From Oscillospiraceae bacterium (GTDB lineage Bacteria > Bacillota > Clostridia > Oscillospirales > Oscillospiraceae), in assembly GCA_902793285.1 (NCBI GenBank), contig CADBCV010000003.1, forward strand, positions 1-64,000: DNA of 64,000 nucleotides, given 5' to 3'. The position numbers and the translations under genes are program-made. This document shows, piece after piece, positions 37,167 through 46,390 of this stretch. The notes beneath the pieces are model-generated. The model was given only the letters and a program-made list of their open reading frames with translations. It had not been told where the DNA came from and did no database searches. How positions within the stretch are numbered: the stretch's first letter is position 1; every line of letters begins with the position of its first letter.

Positions 37167-38056
37167 CAGACGGCATGGAGAAAATGAACATCCAGTGGTT
37201 CCCCGGCCATATGACCAGGGCCCAGCGGATGATCGAAGAAAACCTCAAGCTCGTGGACGCGGTGTGCGAGATCCTGGACGCCCGCATCCCGTCCTCCAGC
37301 CGCAATCCCGACATTGACCGTCTCGCCGCGGGGAAGCCGCGCCTTGTGATCTTAAACCGCTGCGACCTTGCGGACCCGGAGGCGACAAAGCGCTGGCGGA
37401 GTTTCTTTCAGCGGCAGGGCATCGCCATCCTGGAGACGGACGCGAAGTCCGGCAGAGGCGTCGCGGGCTTTGTCCCCGCCGTGCGGGAGCTTTTAAAAGA
37501 CAAGCTCGCCGACTACGCCGCGAAGGGGCAGGGTGGACGCGTGCTGCGCGTGATGATCCTCGGCATCCCGAATGTGGGCAAATCCACCTTCATCAACAAG
37601 GTTGCGGGCCGCAAGGCCGCCATCGCGGGCGACAAGCCCGGCGTGACCCGGGGCAGACAGTGGATCAGCATCGACGCCGGCCTCGACCTTCTCGACACCC
37701 CCGGCATCCTCTGGCCCAAGTTTGAAAGCCAGGAGGTGGGGGAGATGCTTGCCCTCACGAACGCCATCAAGGCGGACGTGCTGGATAAGGAGACGCTGGG
37801 GGCAAACTTCATGCTCCGCCTGCGGGACCATTACCCCGACGCCCTGCGGGAGCGGTATAAGATCGAGCCGGACCCCGCGCTGAACGGCTTTGAGCTTCTG
37901 GAGCAGGCTGCGAAAAAGCGCGGCTTTCTCGTCTCCCGCGGGGAGTATGACATTGAGCGCATGGCCAACACCCTCCTCAAGGAATACCACGAGGGGAAGC
38001 TGGGCCGCCTGACACTGGAGATGCCGGATGACAGAGCTTTGGACGCTGGAAAATGA
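37163..38056 (+). CDS. rbgA: Ribosome biogenesis GTPase RbgA (YlqF)
   Basis: 297 residues. Circularly permuted GTPase: the G4-like LNRCDLAD comes before G1 GIPNVGKST (about 134-142) and G3 DTPG; the N-terminus has the typical IQWFPGHMTRAQRMI. It promotes late assembly of the 50S subunit. The ATG at 37163 overlaps the lepB stop; another ATG at 37184 begins directly at MNIQWFPGHM and could also be used. Its 3' end overlaps rnhB by 29 nt. Confidence 0.96.
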   Translation: MTDGMEKMNIQWFPGHMTRAQRMIEENLKLVDAVCEILDARIPSSSRNPDIDRLAAGKPRLVILNRCDLADPEATKRWRSFFQRQGIAILETDAKSGRGVAGFVPAVRELLKDKLADYAAKGQGGRVLRVMILGIPNVGKSTFINKVAGRKAAIAGDKPGVTRGRQWISIDAGLDLLDTPGILWPKFESQEVGEMLALTNAIKADVLDKETLGANFMLRLRDHYPDALRERYKIEPDPALNGFELLEQAAKKRGFLVSRGEYDIERMANTLLKEYHEGKLGRLTLEMPDDRALDAGK

Positions 38057-38630
38057 GATCTATGGCGAGGGCTATACCCTCCTCGCCGGTGTGGATGAGG
38101 CCGGCAGGGGACCGCTTGCGGGCCCGGTGTGCGCCGCGGCGGTGATCCTCCCGCAAGGCCTTGTGATCGAAGGGCTTGACGACTCCAAGAAGCTCACGGA
38201 GAAAAAACGTGAGGCGCTCTTTGACCCGATCTGTGACCAGGCCGTGAGCTATGGCATCGCCTTTGCGAGCGTGGAGGAGATCGAAGCGCTCAACATCCTG
38301 AACGCCACCTTTCTCGCCATGAACCGCGCCCTGGAGAAGCTGGACCCCGCGCCGGCGCTCGCCCTCATTGACGGCAACCGCAGCACGGGCATCCATTTCC
38401 CGAACCGCTGCATCGTCAAGGGAGACGCGAAGTGCGCCGATATCGCCGCGGCCTCGGTCCTCGCGAAGGTCACCCGTGACCGCTATATGCTCCAAATGGC
38501 GGAGCAGTATCCGGCGTACCATTTTGAACAGCACAAGGGCTACGGCACAAAGCTCCACTATGAGGCCCTGCGCGCATTTGGCCCCTCGCCCATCCACAGG
38601 ATGAGCTTTCTCAAAAAACTGTACGGATGA
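38028..38630 (+). CDS. rnhB: Ribonuclease HII
   Basis: 200 residues. Catalytic acidic residues in GVDEAGRGPLAGPV (about 21-34), DDSKKL and LIDGN, and the later HKGYGTK. It cuts the RNA strand of RNA-DNA hybrids and removes misincorporated ribonucleotides. Overlaps rbgA by 29 nt and yraN by 4 nt, the usual order in Firmicutes. Confidence 0.97.
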   Translation: MTELWTLENEIYGEGYTLLAGVDEAGRGPLAGPVCAAAVILPQGLVIEGLDDSKKLTEKKREALFDPICDQAVSYGIAFASVEEIEALNILNATFLAMNRALEKLDPAPALALIDGNRSTGIHFPNRCIVKGDAKCADIAAASVLAKVTRDRYMLQMAEQYPAYHFEQHKGYGTKLHYEALRAFGPSPIHRMSFLKKLYG

Positions 38631-39001
38631 ACGGACAGAAGGAGCGCGGGACCTGGGGCGAAGATCGCGCCGCCCTCTATCTCCGTCTGCACGGCTACCG
38701 TATCCTGGAGCGGAACTTCCGCTGCCGCCAGGGGGAGATCGACATCATCGCCCGCCGGGGCGACACAGTCTGTTTTGTGGAGGTCAAGCTCAGAAAGGAC
38801 GCGGAGCACGGCGAGGCGCGGGAATTTGTCACGGCCTCCAAACAGCGCCGCATTGTACAGACGGCGGAGCTCTGGCTCTTAAAGACCGGGTGTGAGCTCC
38901 AGCCCCGCTTTGACGTTATTGAGATCTACGCGCCCTGCGGCACCCGGACCCTCCGGCCCGAGATCCATCATCTGGAGAATGCCTTTGGAGACTACTGGTG
39001 A
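38627..39001 (+). CDS. YraN family protein (UPF0102)
   Basis: 124 residues with the predicted-nuclease pattern of the family: GTWGEDRAALYL, the GEIDIIARRGDTVCFVEVKLR core (restriction-endonuclease-like fold) and a C-terminal HLENAFGDYW. A role linked to Holliday junctions has been suggested, but function is not settled. Last gene of the lepB-rbgA-rnhB-yraN run; a small CCCCC/GGGGG hairpin follows at 39008-39023. Confidence 0.93.
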   Translation: MNGQKERGTWGEDRAALYLRLHGYRILERNFRCRQGEIDIIARRGDTVCFVEVKLRKDAEHGEAREFVTASKQRRIVQTAELWLLKTGCELQPRFDVIEIYAPCGTRTLRPEIHHLENAFGDYW

Positions 39002-39030
39002 TATGTACCCCCTCTGCGGGGGAAAAATAA

Positions 39031-39207
39031 TCAGCAGGTCCCGCGCGGGCAGAAGGTGGAGCAGTAGGTCTCGCCCTTGGAGCTTGCGTTCTCGTTCTGG
39101 ACGCTGATGCGTTCGGCGCTGCAGCGGCAGTCTACGGTGTTGTACTTGCAGGCGATCACGTCGCAGCCGACGCCGGGATTGGCGCTGCGGTTTTTCTTGT
39201 CACTCAT
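39031..39207 (-). CDS. DUF1540 domain protein (58 aa)
   Basis: 58 residues from the ATG at 39207, with a GGGAGGT RBS. The sequence starts MSDKKNRSANPGVGCDVIAC and has six cysteines in a conserved arrangement (GCDVIACKYN, CRCSAE, CSTFCPRGTC), the pattern of the short DUF1540 proteins common in spore-forming Firmicutes. Probably a small metal-binding or disulfide-stabilised protein; function unknown. It is encoded alone, opposite to its neighbours, and is too short for many gene finders. Confidence 0.88.
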   Translation of the reverse strand: MSDKKNRSANPGVGCDVIACKYNTVDCRCSAERISVQNENASSKGETYCSTFCPRGTC

Positions 39208-39277
39208 CTGAGTACCTCCCTTTGTTGAGATTCATGGACAGTATTTGCGTGTTTTCGCTTTTTTATACGGAGGAAGT

Positions 39278-39967
39278 ATGGCTTTATACACCATCGGGGA
39301 TCTGCATCTGTCGCTCGCCAAGGAAAAGCCGATGGACATTTTCGGGGACCGCTGGCAGAATCACACGGAAAAGCTGCGCGCGGCTTTCCAGAACCTGCGG
39401 GACGATGATCTCACCGTGCTGTGCGGCGATCTGAGCTGGGGCATGAACCTGGAGGAGACGGCCCCGGATTTTCATTTTGTGGACGGGCTCCCCGGCAAAA
39501 AGGTCCTGCTCAAGGGAAACCACGACTACTGGTGGACCACCGCCGCGAAGACGAAGAAATTCTTTGCCGAGCAGGGCATCACCACCATCGACATCCTGCA
39601 CAACAACGCCTTTTTCTTCGGCGACTGGGCTATCTGCGGCACCCGCGGCTGGTTTTACGAGGAGGAGCGCGGCGGTGAGCATGACGCGAAGATCATGCGG
39701 CGGGAGATCATGCGCCTCGAGACCTCGCTTAAAGCGGCGGGGGAGCATAAAAAGCTCGTCTTCCTCCACTACCCGCCCATCTACGCAAACTACCGCTGCG
39801 AGGAGATCCTGGCCCTTCTGAAGGAGCATGAGGTCTCCCTCTGCTGCTACGGTCATATCCACGGCAAGGGCTGCGCCTGGGCCTTCAACGGCTGGCATGA
39901 GGGGACGGAATTTAAGCTCGTCTCGGCCGATGCTGTCAATTTTACCCCGGTTCGCCTCCTTTTTTAA
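39278..39967 (+). CDS. Calcineurin-like metallophosphoesterase
   Basis: 229 residues from the ATG at 39278 (GGAGGAAG RBS); an upstream in-frame start is rejected. Motifs in order: GDLHL (about 6-10), GDLSWG, GNHDYWW, the HYPP box and GHIHG. These hold two metal ions. The family hydrolyses phosphomono- or diesters; the substrate is unknown. Cytosolic (no signal peptide). It lies alone between the DUF1540 gene and the tig promoter. Confidence 0.93.
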   Translation: MALYTIGDLHLSLAKEKPMDIFGDRWQNHTEKLRAAFQNLRDDDLTVLCGDLSWGMNLEETAPDFHFVDGLPGKKVLLKGNHDYWWTTAAKTKKFFAEQGITTIDILHNNAFFFGDWAICGTRGWFYEEERGGEHDAKIMRREIMRLETSLKAAGEHKKLVFLHYPPIYANYRCEEILALLKEHEVSLCCYGHIHGKGCAWAFNGWHEGTEFKLVSADAVNFTPVRLLF

Positions 39968-39977
39968 GAATTAGTCA

Positions 39978-40006
39978 TTGATTTAAAAGAAAATATCTGC
40001 TATCAT
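39978..40006 (+). promoter_or_regulatory. Promoter of tig
   Basis: TTGATT (39978-39983), 17-nt spacer, TATCAT (40001-40006), 41 nt before the tig ATG. Confidence 0.75.
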
Positions 40007-40047
40007 AGCCAAGTGCGTGCAGACACATATAGAGGAGGAAATCAACA

Positions 40048-41346
40048 ATGATTTTGAAGAATGTCGAAAGAAAAGAAAAGAATACCGCTGCAATTGTGGT
40101 GGAGTCGGACGCGGCCGAGTTTGAGAAGGCCGTCAACACCGCCTACCTCAAGAACAGATCTTCCATAAGCATTCCCGGCTTCCGCAAGGGCAAGGCCCCC
40201 CGCGCCGTGATCGAGGGCATGTACGGGCCCGAGGTGTTCTATCAGGACGCCATGGACGAGCTCGCCCCCGAGGCGTATGAGTTCGGCGTCAAGGAATCCG
40301 GCCTGAAGCTCGTGGGCACCCCCGCCATCTCCGATGTCAACATCACGGATGAGCGCACCGTCGCCTATACCTTCTCCGTGTCTGTCTATCCCGAGGTTAC
40401 GCTCGGCCAGTACAAGGGCCTTGAGGCCGTGAAGCCCGCCGTCGAGGTCAGCGACGCCGACGTGGAGGCGGAGCTCAACGCCACCCGCAAGCGCAACGCC
40501 CGTATGCTCGATATCGATGACCGCGAGGCGCGGATGGGCGACACCGCAAACATCGACTTTGACGGCTACCTCAACGGGGAGCGCTTCGACGGCGGCAAGG
40601 CCGAGGGCTACGCGCTCGAGCTCGGCTCCAACAGCTTTGTCCCCGGCTTTGAGGAGCAGGTCGCCGGCATGAAGATCGGCGAGGAGAAGGACATCAACAT
40701 CACCTTCCCCGAGGAGTACACCCCCGAGCTTGCCGGCAAGGACGTTGTGTTCAAGGTCAAGCTCAACAGCCTCACGACCCCCGAGCTGCCCGAGCTCGAC
40801 GACGAGTTTGCCAAGGACGTGTCCGAGTATGACACGCTCGAGGAGTACAAAAACAGCATCCGCGAAAATCTCCTGAAGGTCCGCCAGGAGCGCGCGGACA
40901 GCGAGTTTAAAAATGAGATCCTGCGTCAGGCCGCCGAGAACATCACCGCCGACATCCCCGATGTCATGGTCGAGGACAAGGTGGAGGATACGCTCCGCAG
41001 CTACGCAAGCCAGTTCGGGCTCAGAGACCGCAATACCTCTCTCGAGGAGATCCGCCAGATGCTCGGCGTGAACGACGAGATGATGGAGTCGAGCGTGCGT
41101 CCCGGTGCGCTCGCCCAGGTCAAGAGCGACCTTCTGCTCGACGCCGTGATGGAGGCCGAGGAGCTTGCCGACACGGACGAGGGCTTTGAAGCCTATATCG
41201 CGCGCGTGGCCGAGGAGGTAAACGCCACGGCGGAGCAGCTCCGGCAGTACTTCGGCGAGGAGTTTATGCGCCATGAGTTCCGCAAGGAGCTCGCCACGAA
41301 CCTCATCGTGGACAGCGCCGTCGAAAAGGCAGCCGAGGCGGAATAA
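40048..41346 (+). CDS. tig: Trigger factor
   Basis: 432 residues, the usual length. N-terminal ribosome-binding domain with the signature GFRKGKAPR (about 47-55), central FKBP-type prolyl isomerase domain (about 150-245, DTANIDFDGYLNGERFDGG) and a long helical C-terminal chaperone domain. It binds nascent chains at the ribosome exit. RBS GAGGAGG. It begins the tig-clpP-clpX-lon-engB series, a conserved protein-quality group. Confidence 0.98.
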   Translation: MILKNVERKEKNTAAIVVESDAAEFEKAVNTAYLKNRSSISIPGFRKGKAPRAVIEGMYGPEVFYQDAMDELAPEAYEFGVKESGLKLVGTPAISDVNITDERTVAYTFSVSVYPEVTLGQYKGLEAVKPAVEVSDADVEAELNATRKRNARMLDIDDREARMGDTANIDFDGYLNGERFDGGKAEGYALELGSNSFVPGFEEQVAGMKIGEEKDINITFPEEYTPELAGKDVVFKVKLNSLTTPELPELDDEFAKDVSEYDTLEEYKNSIRENLLKVRQERADSEFKNEILRQAAENITADIPDVMVEDKVEDTLRSYASQFGLRDRNTSLEEIRQMLGVNDEMMESSVRPGALAQVKSDLLLDAVMEAEELADTDEGFEAYIARVAEEVNATAEQLRQYFGEEFMRHEFRKELATNLIVDSAVEKAAEAE

Positions 41347-41408
41347 TTTTCCTCGGATGCGGATATGCTCTTTTTTGAAACCCAAGTCTTGACAAGGAGC
41401 GTTTTCAA

Positions 41409-41990
41409 ATGAGTTTGGTACCCTATGTAGTTGAACAGACGAGCCGCGGGGAGCGCAGCTATGACATCTTCTCGCGCCTTTTGAATGACCGGATCGTCAT
41501 GCTCTCCGAGGAGGTCAACGACGTGACGGCAAGCCTGATCGTCGCCCAGCTTCTCTATCTTGAAGCCCAGGACCCCGACAAGGACATCCAGTTTTACATC
41601 AACAGCCCCGGCGGCAGCGTCTCGGCGGGTCTCGCGATCTATGACACGATGCAGTACATCAAGCCCGACGTTTCGACCATCTGCATCGGCATGGCGGCCT
41701 CGATGGGCGCGTTCCTGCTCTCCTCCGGCGCAAAGGGCAAGCGCATCGCCCTTCCAAACGCGGAGATCATGATCCACCAGCCCTCCGGCGGAAGCCAGGG
41801 TCAGGCCACCGATATCCAGATCCAGGCGCAGCACATCCTGAAGATCAAGTCAAAGCTGAACGCCATCCTCGCCCAGAATACCGGCAAGGACGTTTCGCAG
41901 ATCGCCGCCGACTGTGAGCGCGATTACTTCATGTCCGCGGACGAGGCAAAGGAATACGGCCTGATCGACAAGGTTATCTTCAAGCGTTGA
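41409..41990 (+). CDS. clpP: ATP-dependent Clp protease proteolytic subunit
   Basis: 193 residues. Catalytic triad visible: Ser98 in GMAASMGAF, His123 in IHQPSGG and Asp172 in ERDYF. It forms the 14-mer protease chamber that works with ClpX or other Clp ATPases. AAGGAGC RBS. It sits directly upstream of clpX, separated by a weak hairpin. Confidence 0.99.
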   Translation: MSLVPYVVEQTSRGERSYDIFSRLLNDRIVMLSEEVNDVTASLIVAQLLYLEAQDPDKDIQFYINSPGGSVSAGLAIYDTMQYIKPDVSTICIGMAASMGAFLLSSGAKGKRIALPNAEIMIHQPSGGSQGQATDIQIQAQHILKIKSKLNAILAQNTGKDVSQIAADCERDYFMSADEAKEYGLIDKVIFKR

Positions 41991-41998
41991 TATCTGCG

Positions 41999-42033
41999 AA
42001 AGGGGGGACCGGAAAGCGATCCCTCCTTTCTTT
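41999..42033 (+). terminator. Weak terminator or attenuator between clpP and clpX
   Basis: AAAGGGGGGACC (41999-42010) pairs imperfectly with GATCCCTCCTTT (42018-42029), followed by CTTTC. It may lower clpX expression relative to clpP. Confidence 0.45.
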
Positions 42034-42047
42034 CATAAGGAGTTAGT

Positions 42048-43304
42048 ATGGCAAAAAATGAAGACAGACGCAGCATCCGCTGCTCCTTCTGCGGAAAACC
42101 CCAGTCCCTGGTGGAGCATCTGATTGCCGGCAACAACTGCTATATCTGCGATGACTGTGTCCGCATGTGCGCAAGCATCATCGGCGAGGAGGACGAGGAT
42201 GCCGCCCCCATGGTCATGGGGGACGACGGTCTCCCCCTCGAGCTCAGCCGCCTGCCCAAGCCTATGCAGATCAAGGAGCGGCTGGATCAGTATGTGATCG
42301 GCCAGGAGAAGGCCAAGATCGTTCTGTCCGTCGCGGTCTACAACCACTATAAGCGCATCCTCCACGCGGCGAAAAACGACGTGGAGCTGCAAAAAAGCAA
42401 TATCCTCCTCATCGGCCCCACGGGCAGCGGCAAGACGCTCTTCGCCCAGACCATGGCGAAGATGCTCGACGTGCCCTTCGCCATTGCCGACGCCACCACC
42501 CTGACCGAGGCCGGCTATGTGGGCGAGGATGTGGAGAACGTGATCCTCAAGCTCCTGCAGGCGGCAGACTTCGATGTGGAGCGCGCCGAGAAGGGCATCA
42601 TCTACATTGATGAGATCGACAAGATCGCCCGCAAGAGCGAGAACACCTCCATCACCCGCGATGTGTCGGGCGAGGGGGTGCAGCAGGCGATGCTCAAGCT
42701 CCTGGAGGGCACCATCGCAAACGTCCCGCCGAACGGGGGCAGAAAGCACCCGCAGCAGGAGTTTATCCATGTGGACACCACAAACATCCTCTTCATCTGC
42801 GGCGGCGCCTTCGACGGGCTTGACAAGATCATCGAGAAGCGCACCGACAAGAAGACCATGGGCTTCGGCGCGGAGATCACAAGCCGCGCAGAGCGCGACG
42901 TGGGCAGCATCATGGCCCAGGTGCAGCAGCATGACCTTCTGCAGTTCGGCATCATTCCGGAGCTCATCGGCAGGCTCCCCGTGGTCGCGACGCTCGAAAG
43001 TCTCAAGCGGGACGATCTTGTGCGCATCCTGACAGAGCCGAAGAACGCCATGACCCGCCAGTATCAGGCTCTCATGTCCTACGACGGGGTGGAGCTCGAA
43101 TATGAGCCCGAGGCGCTGGAGGCCATCGCCGACAAGGCGGTGGAGATGAAGATCGGCGCCCGCGGCCTCAGAAGCGTGGTCGAAGGGGTCATGACCGACA
43201 TCATGTACCGCATCCCTTCCGACAAGACGGTCAAAAAGGTCGTCGTGACCGCAAAGTGCGTCCGGGAGGGGACCACGCCGGAAATCATCCACGAAGAGAA
43301 ATAG
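42048..43304 (+). CDS. clpX: ATP-dependent Clp protease ATP-binding subunit ClpX
   Basis: 418 residues. N-terminal C4 zinc finger (Cys12, Cys15, Cys34, Cys37), AAA+ Walker A GPTGSGKT (about 122-129), Walker [11 protein letters not shown], the GYVGEDVE pore region and sensor 2 (GARGLR). It unfolds proteins and feeds them to ClpP. AAGGAG RBS. An antisense frame of nearly 1300 codons across clpX-lon is a GC artefact. Confidence 0.99.
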   Translation: MAKNEDRRSIRCSFCGKPQSLVEHLIAGNNCYICDDCVRMCASIIGEEDEDAAPMVMGDDGLPLELSRLPKPMQIKERLDQYVIGQEKAKIVLSVAVYNHYKRILHAAKNDVELQKSNILLIGPTGSGKTLFAQTMAKMLDVPFAIADATTLTEAGYVGEDVENVILKLLQAADFDVERAEKGIIYIDEIDKIARKSENTSITRDVSGEGVQQAMLKLLEGTIANVPPNGGRKHPQQEFIHVDTTNILFICGGAFDGLDKIIEKRTDKKTMGFGAEITSRAERDVGSIMAQVQQHDLLQFGIIPELIGRLPVVATLESLKRDDLVRILTEPKNAMTRQYQALMSYDGVELEYEPEALEAIADKAVEMKIGARGLRSVVEGVMTDIMYRIPSDKTVKKVVVTAKCVREGTTPEIIHEEK

Positions 43305-43331
43305 CCCATCTGCTCTCGAAAGGAGAGAACC

Positions 43332-45719
43332 ATGGCAGAATTGAACCATGAATACATCCGGATGCCGCTGCTCGCCCTGCGCGGCCTGCACGTCTTCCCC
43401 GGGATGCTCCTCACCTTCGATGTGGAGCGGCCCGCCTCCATCGCGGCGCTCAATAACGCCGTGCGTATGGATCAGCTCATCTTCCTGTCCGCGCAGAAGG
43501 ATCTCGGCGCCGACATGCCGAAGGCGGAGGAGATCTATTCCGTCGGCACGGTCTGCCGCGTCCGCCAGCAGCTCCGTCAGCCCCGCGGCAATATCTGCCG
43601 TGTGATGGTGGAGGGGCTGTATCGCGCAAAGGCGGACAGCATGAACTGTGACCCCAAGGGCTACACCGCCTATGTGGAGCCTCTGGAGGATAAGCCGGAG
43701 CGCGTCAGCTCCGAGAGACAGGAGGCGCTTCTCAGAAGCTGCATTTCCCAGTTTGAGGAGTATATCCAGTATAACAGCGACATGATCGGCGAGCAGATCA
43801 TCAATCTCCTGGCAAACCCGGACCCCGCCTATGTCTCGAATTATCTGGCCCAGAACGTGAGACTCAGCATTGAGGACCGGCAGACCCTCCTGGAGGAGCG
43901 CTATCCAACGCGCCGCCTCGCGCTCTTGAACCGGCTTCTGACGCGGGAGCTCAACATCCTCGGCATTGAGAAGGAGCTCTCCGACGAGACGCAGGAGGCC
44001 ATGAACCGCAACCAGCGGGACTACTATCTGCGCGAGGAGATGAAGATCATCCAAGCCGAGCTCGGCGAGGATGACGATATCGAGCTCTACCGCGAGAAGA
44101 TAGGCGCGCTCAAGGTGACGGAGGAGGTGCGCGAGAAGCTCCTGAAGGAGCTCGGCCGTCTCTCCAAGCAGCCCTTCGGCTCCTCGGAGGCCGCCGTGCT
44201 GCGCAACTATCTCGACACCTGCCTGGAGATCCCCTGGGGCGTCACCACAAAGGAGACCATCCAGATCGCAAAGGCAAGAAAGAAGCTGGATGACGACCAC
44301 TTCGGCCTCGAGAAGGTGAAGGAGCGCATCCTGGAATATCTCGCCGTCAAGCAGTTGAGTCCCGACATCAGGGGCGGGCTTCTCTGCCTTGTCGGGCCTC
44401 CGGGTACCGGCAAGACCAGCATCGCCCAGTCCATCGCCTCCGCCACGAACCGCAAGCTCGTGCGCATCTCCCTCGGCGGTGTGCATGACGAGGCGGAGAT
44501 CCGCGGCCACCGCCGTACATACATCGGCTCCATGCCGGGCAGGATCATCAGCGGCGTCATCCAGGCGGGCTCCTGCAACCCCCTCATGGTGCTCGACGAG
44601 ATCGACAAGCTCGGGTCCGACTACCGAGGCGACCCCGCGGCCGCCCTGCTCGAGGCCCTGGACACGGAGCAGAACGGCAGCTTCCGCGATAACTTCCTCG
44701 AGCTTCCCTTCGACCTCTCCGGCGTGTTCTTCATCACCACGGCGAACACCACCTCCACCATTCCCCGCGCGCTTCTCGACCGCATGGAGGTCATTGAGCT
44801 CTCGAGCTATACGGATGAAGAGAAGGTGGAGATCGCAAAGCGCCACCTCATCCCCAAGCAGCGCAAAAAGCACGGCCTCAAGCCCGCCCAGCTCAAGATC
44901 CAGGATGACGCCATCCGGGAGATCATCCGCTCTTATACGCGGGAATCCGGCGTCCGGAATCTCGAGCGCGAGATCGCCGGCGTCTGCCGCAAGGCGGCGA
45001 GCGGCGTGGCGGAGGAGAAGTACAAGAGCCTCAATCTCCGCGCCCCCGGGGTGGCGGAGCTCCTGGGGCCCGCGCGCTTCAAGCCCGAAACCCTGCACCC
45101 CAGGGACGAGATCGGCCTTGTGCGCGGCCTCGCCTGGACGAGCGTGGGGGGCGAGGTTTTGGATGTGGAGGTCGCCGTCGTGGGCGGGAACGGAAAGCTG
45201 GAGCTCACCGGAAACCTCGGCGATGTGATGAAGGAGTCTGCAAAGGCCGCTATCACCTACATCCGCAGCCGCAGCGCCCTGCTCGGCATTGACCCCGACT
45301 TCTATAAGAACCGGGATATCCACATCCACTTCCCCGAGGGCGCCGTGCCGAAGGACGGCCCCTCCGCCGGCATCACCATGACGATCGCGCTCATCTCCGC
45401 GCTGACCGGCACGCCTGTCCGCCGCGATGTCGCCATGACCGGCGAGATCACCCTGCGCGGCCGCGTGCTGCCCATCGGGGGTCTCAGGGAGAAGACCATG
45501 GCTGCCCTCCGCGCCGGGGTCAAGACCGTCATCATCCCCGTGGACAACGTGTCCGATCTCGAGGAGATCGACCAGACGGTGCGCGCAAGGCTCCAATTCG
45601 TAAGCGCCGAGAATGTCGACGATATCCTGGATGTGGCCCTCGCGCGAAAGACGAGCGAGACAGCGGCTGCCGCGCCCCTCCCCGTGCCGGGGCAGGAGCT
45701 TCTCGCCGTGAGACAGTGA
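43332..45719 (+). CDS. lon: Endopeptidase La (Lon protease)
   Basis: 795 residues. N-terminal substrate-binding domain starting IRMPLLALRGLHVFPGM, AAA+ module with Walker A GPPGTGKT (about 355-362) and Walker B MVLDEIDKL, and a C-terminal serine-lysine protease domain with the catalytic Ser678 in PKDGPSAG and the Lys in PIGGLREKTMAA (about 721). It degrades damaged and regulatory proteins in the cytosol. AAGGAGAG RBS; the engB start codon comes 1 nt after its stop. Confidence 0.98.
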   Translation: MAELNHEYIRMPLLALRGLHVFPGMLLTFDVERPASIAALNNAVRMDQLIFLSAQKDLGADMPKAEEIYSVGTVCRVRQQLRQPRGNICRVMVEGLYRAKADSMNCDPKGYTAYVEPLEDKPERVSSERQEALLRSCISQFEEYIQYNSDMIGEQIINLLANPDPAYVSNYLAQNVRLSIEDRQTLLEERYPTRRLALLNRLLTRELNILGIEKELSDETQEAMNRNQRDYYLREEMKIIQAELGEDDDIELYREKIGALKVTEEVREKLLKELGRLSKQPFGSSEAAVLRNYLDTCLEIPWGVTTKETIQIAKARKKLDDDHFGLEKVKERILEYLAVKQLSPDIRGGLLCLVGPPGTGKTSIAQSIASATNRKLVRISLGGVHDEAEIRGHRRTYIGSMPGRIISGVIQAGSCNPLMVLDEIDKLGSDYRGDPAAALLEALDTEQNGSFRDNFLELPFDLSGVFFITTANTTSTIPRALLDRMEVIELSSYTDEEKVEIAKRHLIPKQRKKHGLKPAQLKIQDDAIREIIRSYTRESGVRNLEREIAGVCRKAASGVAEEKYKSLNLRAPGVAELLGPARFKPETLHPRDEIGLVRGLAWTSVGGEVLDVEVAVVGGNGKLELTGNLGDVMKESAKAAITYIRSRSALLGIDPDFYKNRDIHIHFPEGAVPKDGPSAGITMTIALISALTGTPVRRDVAMTGEITLRGRVLPIGGLREKTMAALRAGVKTVIIPVDNVSDLEEIDQTVRARLQFVSAENVDDILDVALARKTSETAAAAPLPVPGQELLAVRQ

Positions 45720-45720
45720 T

Positions 45721-46308
45721 ATGAAAGCATTGAATGTCAACAAGGCGGAGTTTGTCAAATCCGCCGCCGCCCCCGCGCAGTTTATCAACAGCAGCCTCCC
45801 GGCGGTCGCCTTTGCCGGGAAATCGAACGTGGGCAAGTCCTCGGTCATCAACCGCCTCCTCAACCGCAAGAACTTTGCGCGCGTGGGCGCGGCCCCGGGG
45901 AAGACCATCCATGTGAACTATTTTCTCATTGACGGCAGACTCTATCTCATCGACCTGCCGGGCTACGGCTACGCCAAGGTCTCGCAGGCCGAGCGCGAGC
46001 GCTGGGGAAGGCTCATGGAGGATTTCTTCGCGGCAGGACTCTTCACCCTCGGCGTCATGATCGTGGACGCGCGGCACAAGCCCACGGCGGACGATGTGAC
46101 CATGGCCGCGTGGTTTAAGAGCGCGGGCTGCCGTCTCGTGGTGGTGGCAAACAAGCTCGACAAGCTCAAAAAAAGCGAGATCGAGCCGAACCTCTCCCTC
46201 ATCCGGGAGACGCTGGACCTGCCGGCGGATGTGCTGCTCATCCCGTTTTCCGCCGAAAAGGGCCAGGGCAGGGAAGCCCTCCTCGCCGAAATCAACAATT
46301 TGTTATGA
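45721..46308 (+). CDS. engB: Ribosome biogenesis GTP-binding protein EngB (YsxC/YihA)
   Basis: 195 residues. G1 GKSNVGKSS (about 35-43), G3 DLPGYGYAKV, G4 NKLDKL (about 139-144) and G5-like LIPFSAEKG. It is needed for 50S subunit assembly. It follows lon directly, the conserved Firmicutes order, and is followed by a terminator. Confidence 0.97.
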   Translation: MKALNVNKAEFVKSAAAPAQFINSSLPAVAFAGKSNVGKSSVINRLLNRKNFARVGAAPGKTIHVNYFLIDGRLYLIDLPGYGYAKVSQAERERWGRLMEDFFAAGLFTLGVMIVDARHKPTADDVTMAAWFKSAGCRLVVVANKLDKLKKSEIEPNLSLIRETLDLPADVLLIPFSAEKGQGREALLAEINNLL

Positions 46309-46312
46309 CAGG

Positions 46313-46356
46313 ATGCGGTTCGGGAACTCTTTTTCCCGTGCCGCACTTGTATTTTA
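46313..46356 (+). terminator. Terminator after engB
   Basis: Stem GCGGTTCGGGAA / TTCCCGTGCCGC (about 46316-46344, with a 2-nt internal mismatch) followed by ACTTGTATTTT. The tail overlaps the -35 box of the next promoter. Confidence 0.75.
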
Positions 46357-46375
46357 TTGCAGAGTTTGGTAAAAT
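46347..46375 (+). promoter_or_regulatory. Promoter of the M50 protease-scpAB operon
   Basis: TTGTAT (46347-46352), 17-nt spacer, TAAAAT (46370-46375). Transcription would begin near 46382, only about 3-18 nt before the possible start codons of the next gene. Confidence 0.7.
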
Positions 46376-46390
46376 AACGATATCTTGGGG

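Noticed and set aside
39008..39023. CCCCC/GGGGG hairpin after yraN as an intrinsic terminator
   Set aside because: The short stem is followed by A residues, not T, on the plus strand, and on the minus strand the T-run precedes the stem; left as a comment only.
42033..45908. Open frame of 1291 codons on the minus strand across clpX and lon
   Set aside because: It is the exact antisense of two unmistakable genes, is rich in Asp/His/Leu/Ala as expected from reversed high-GC codons, and has no recognisable domain or RBS.
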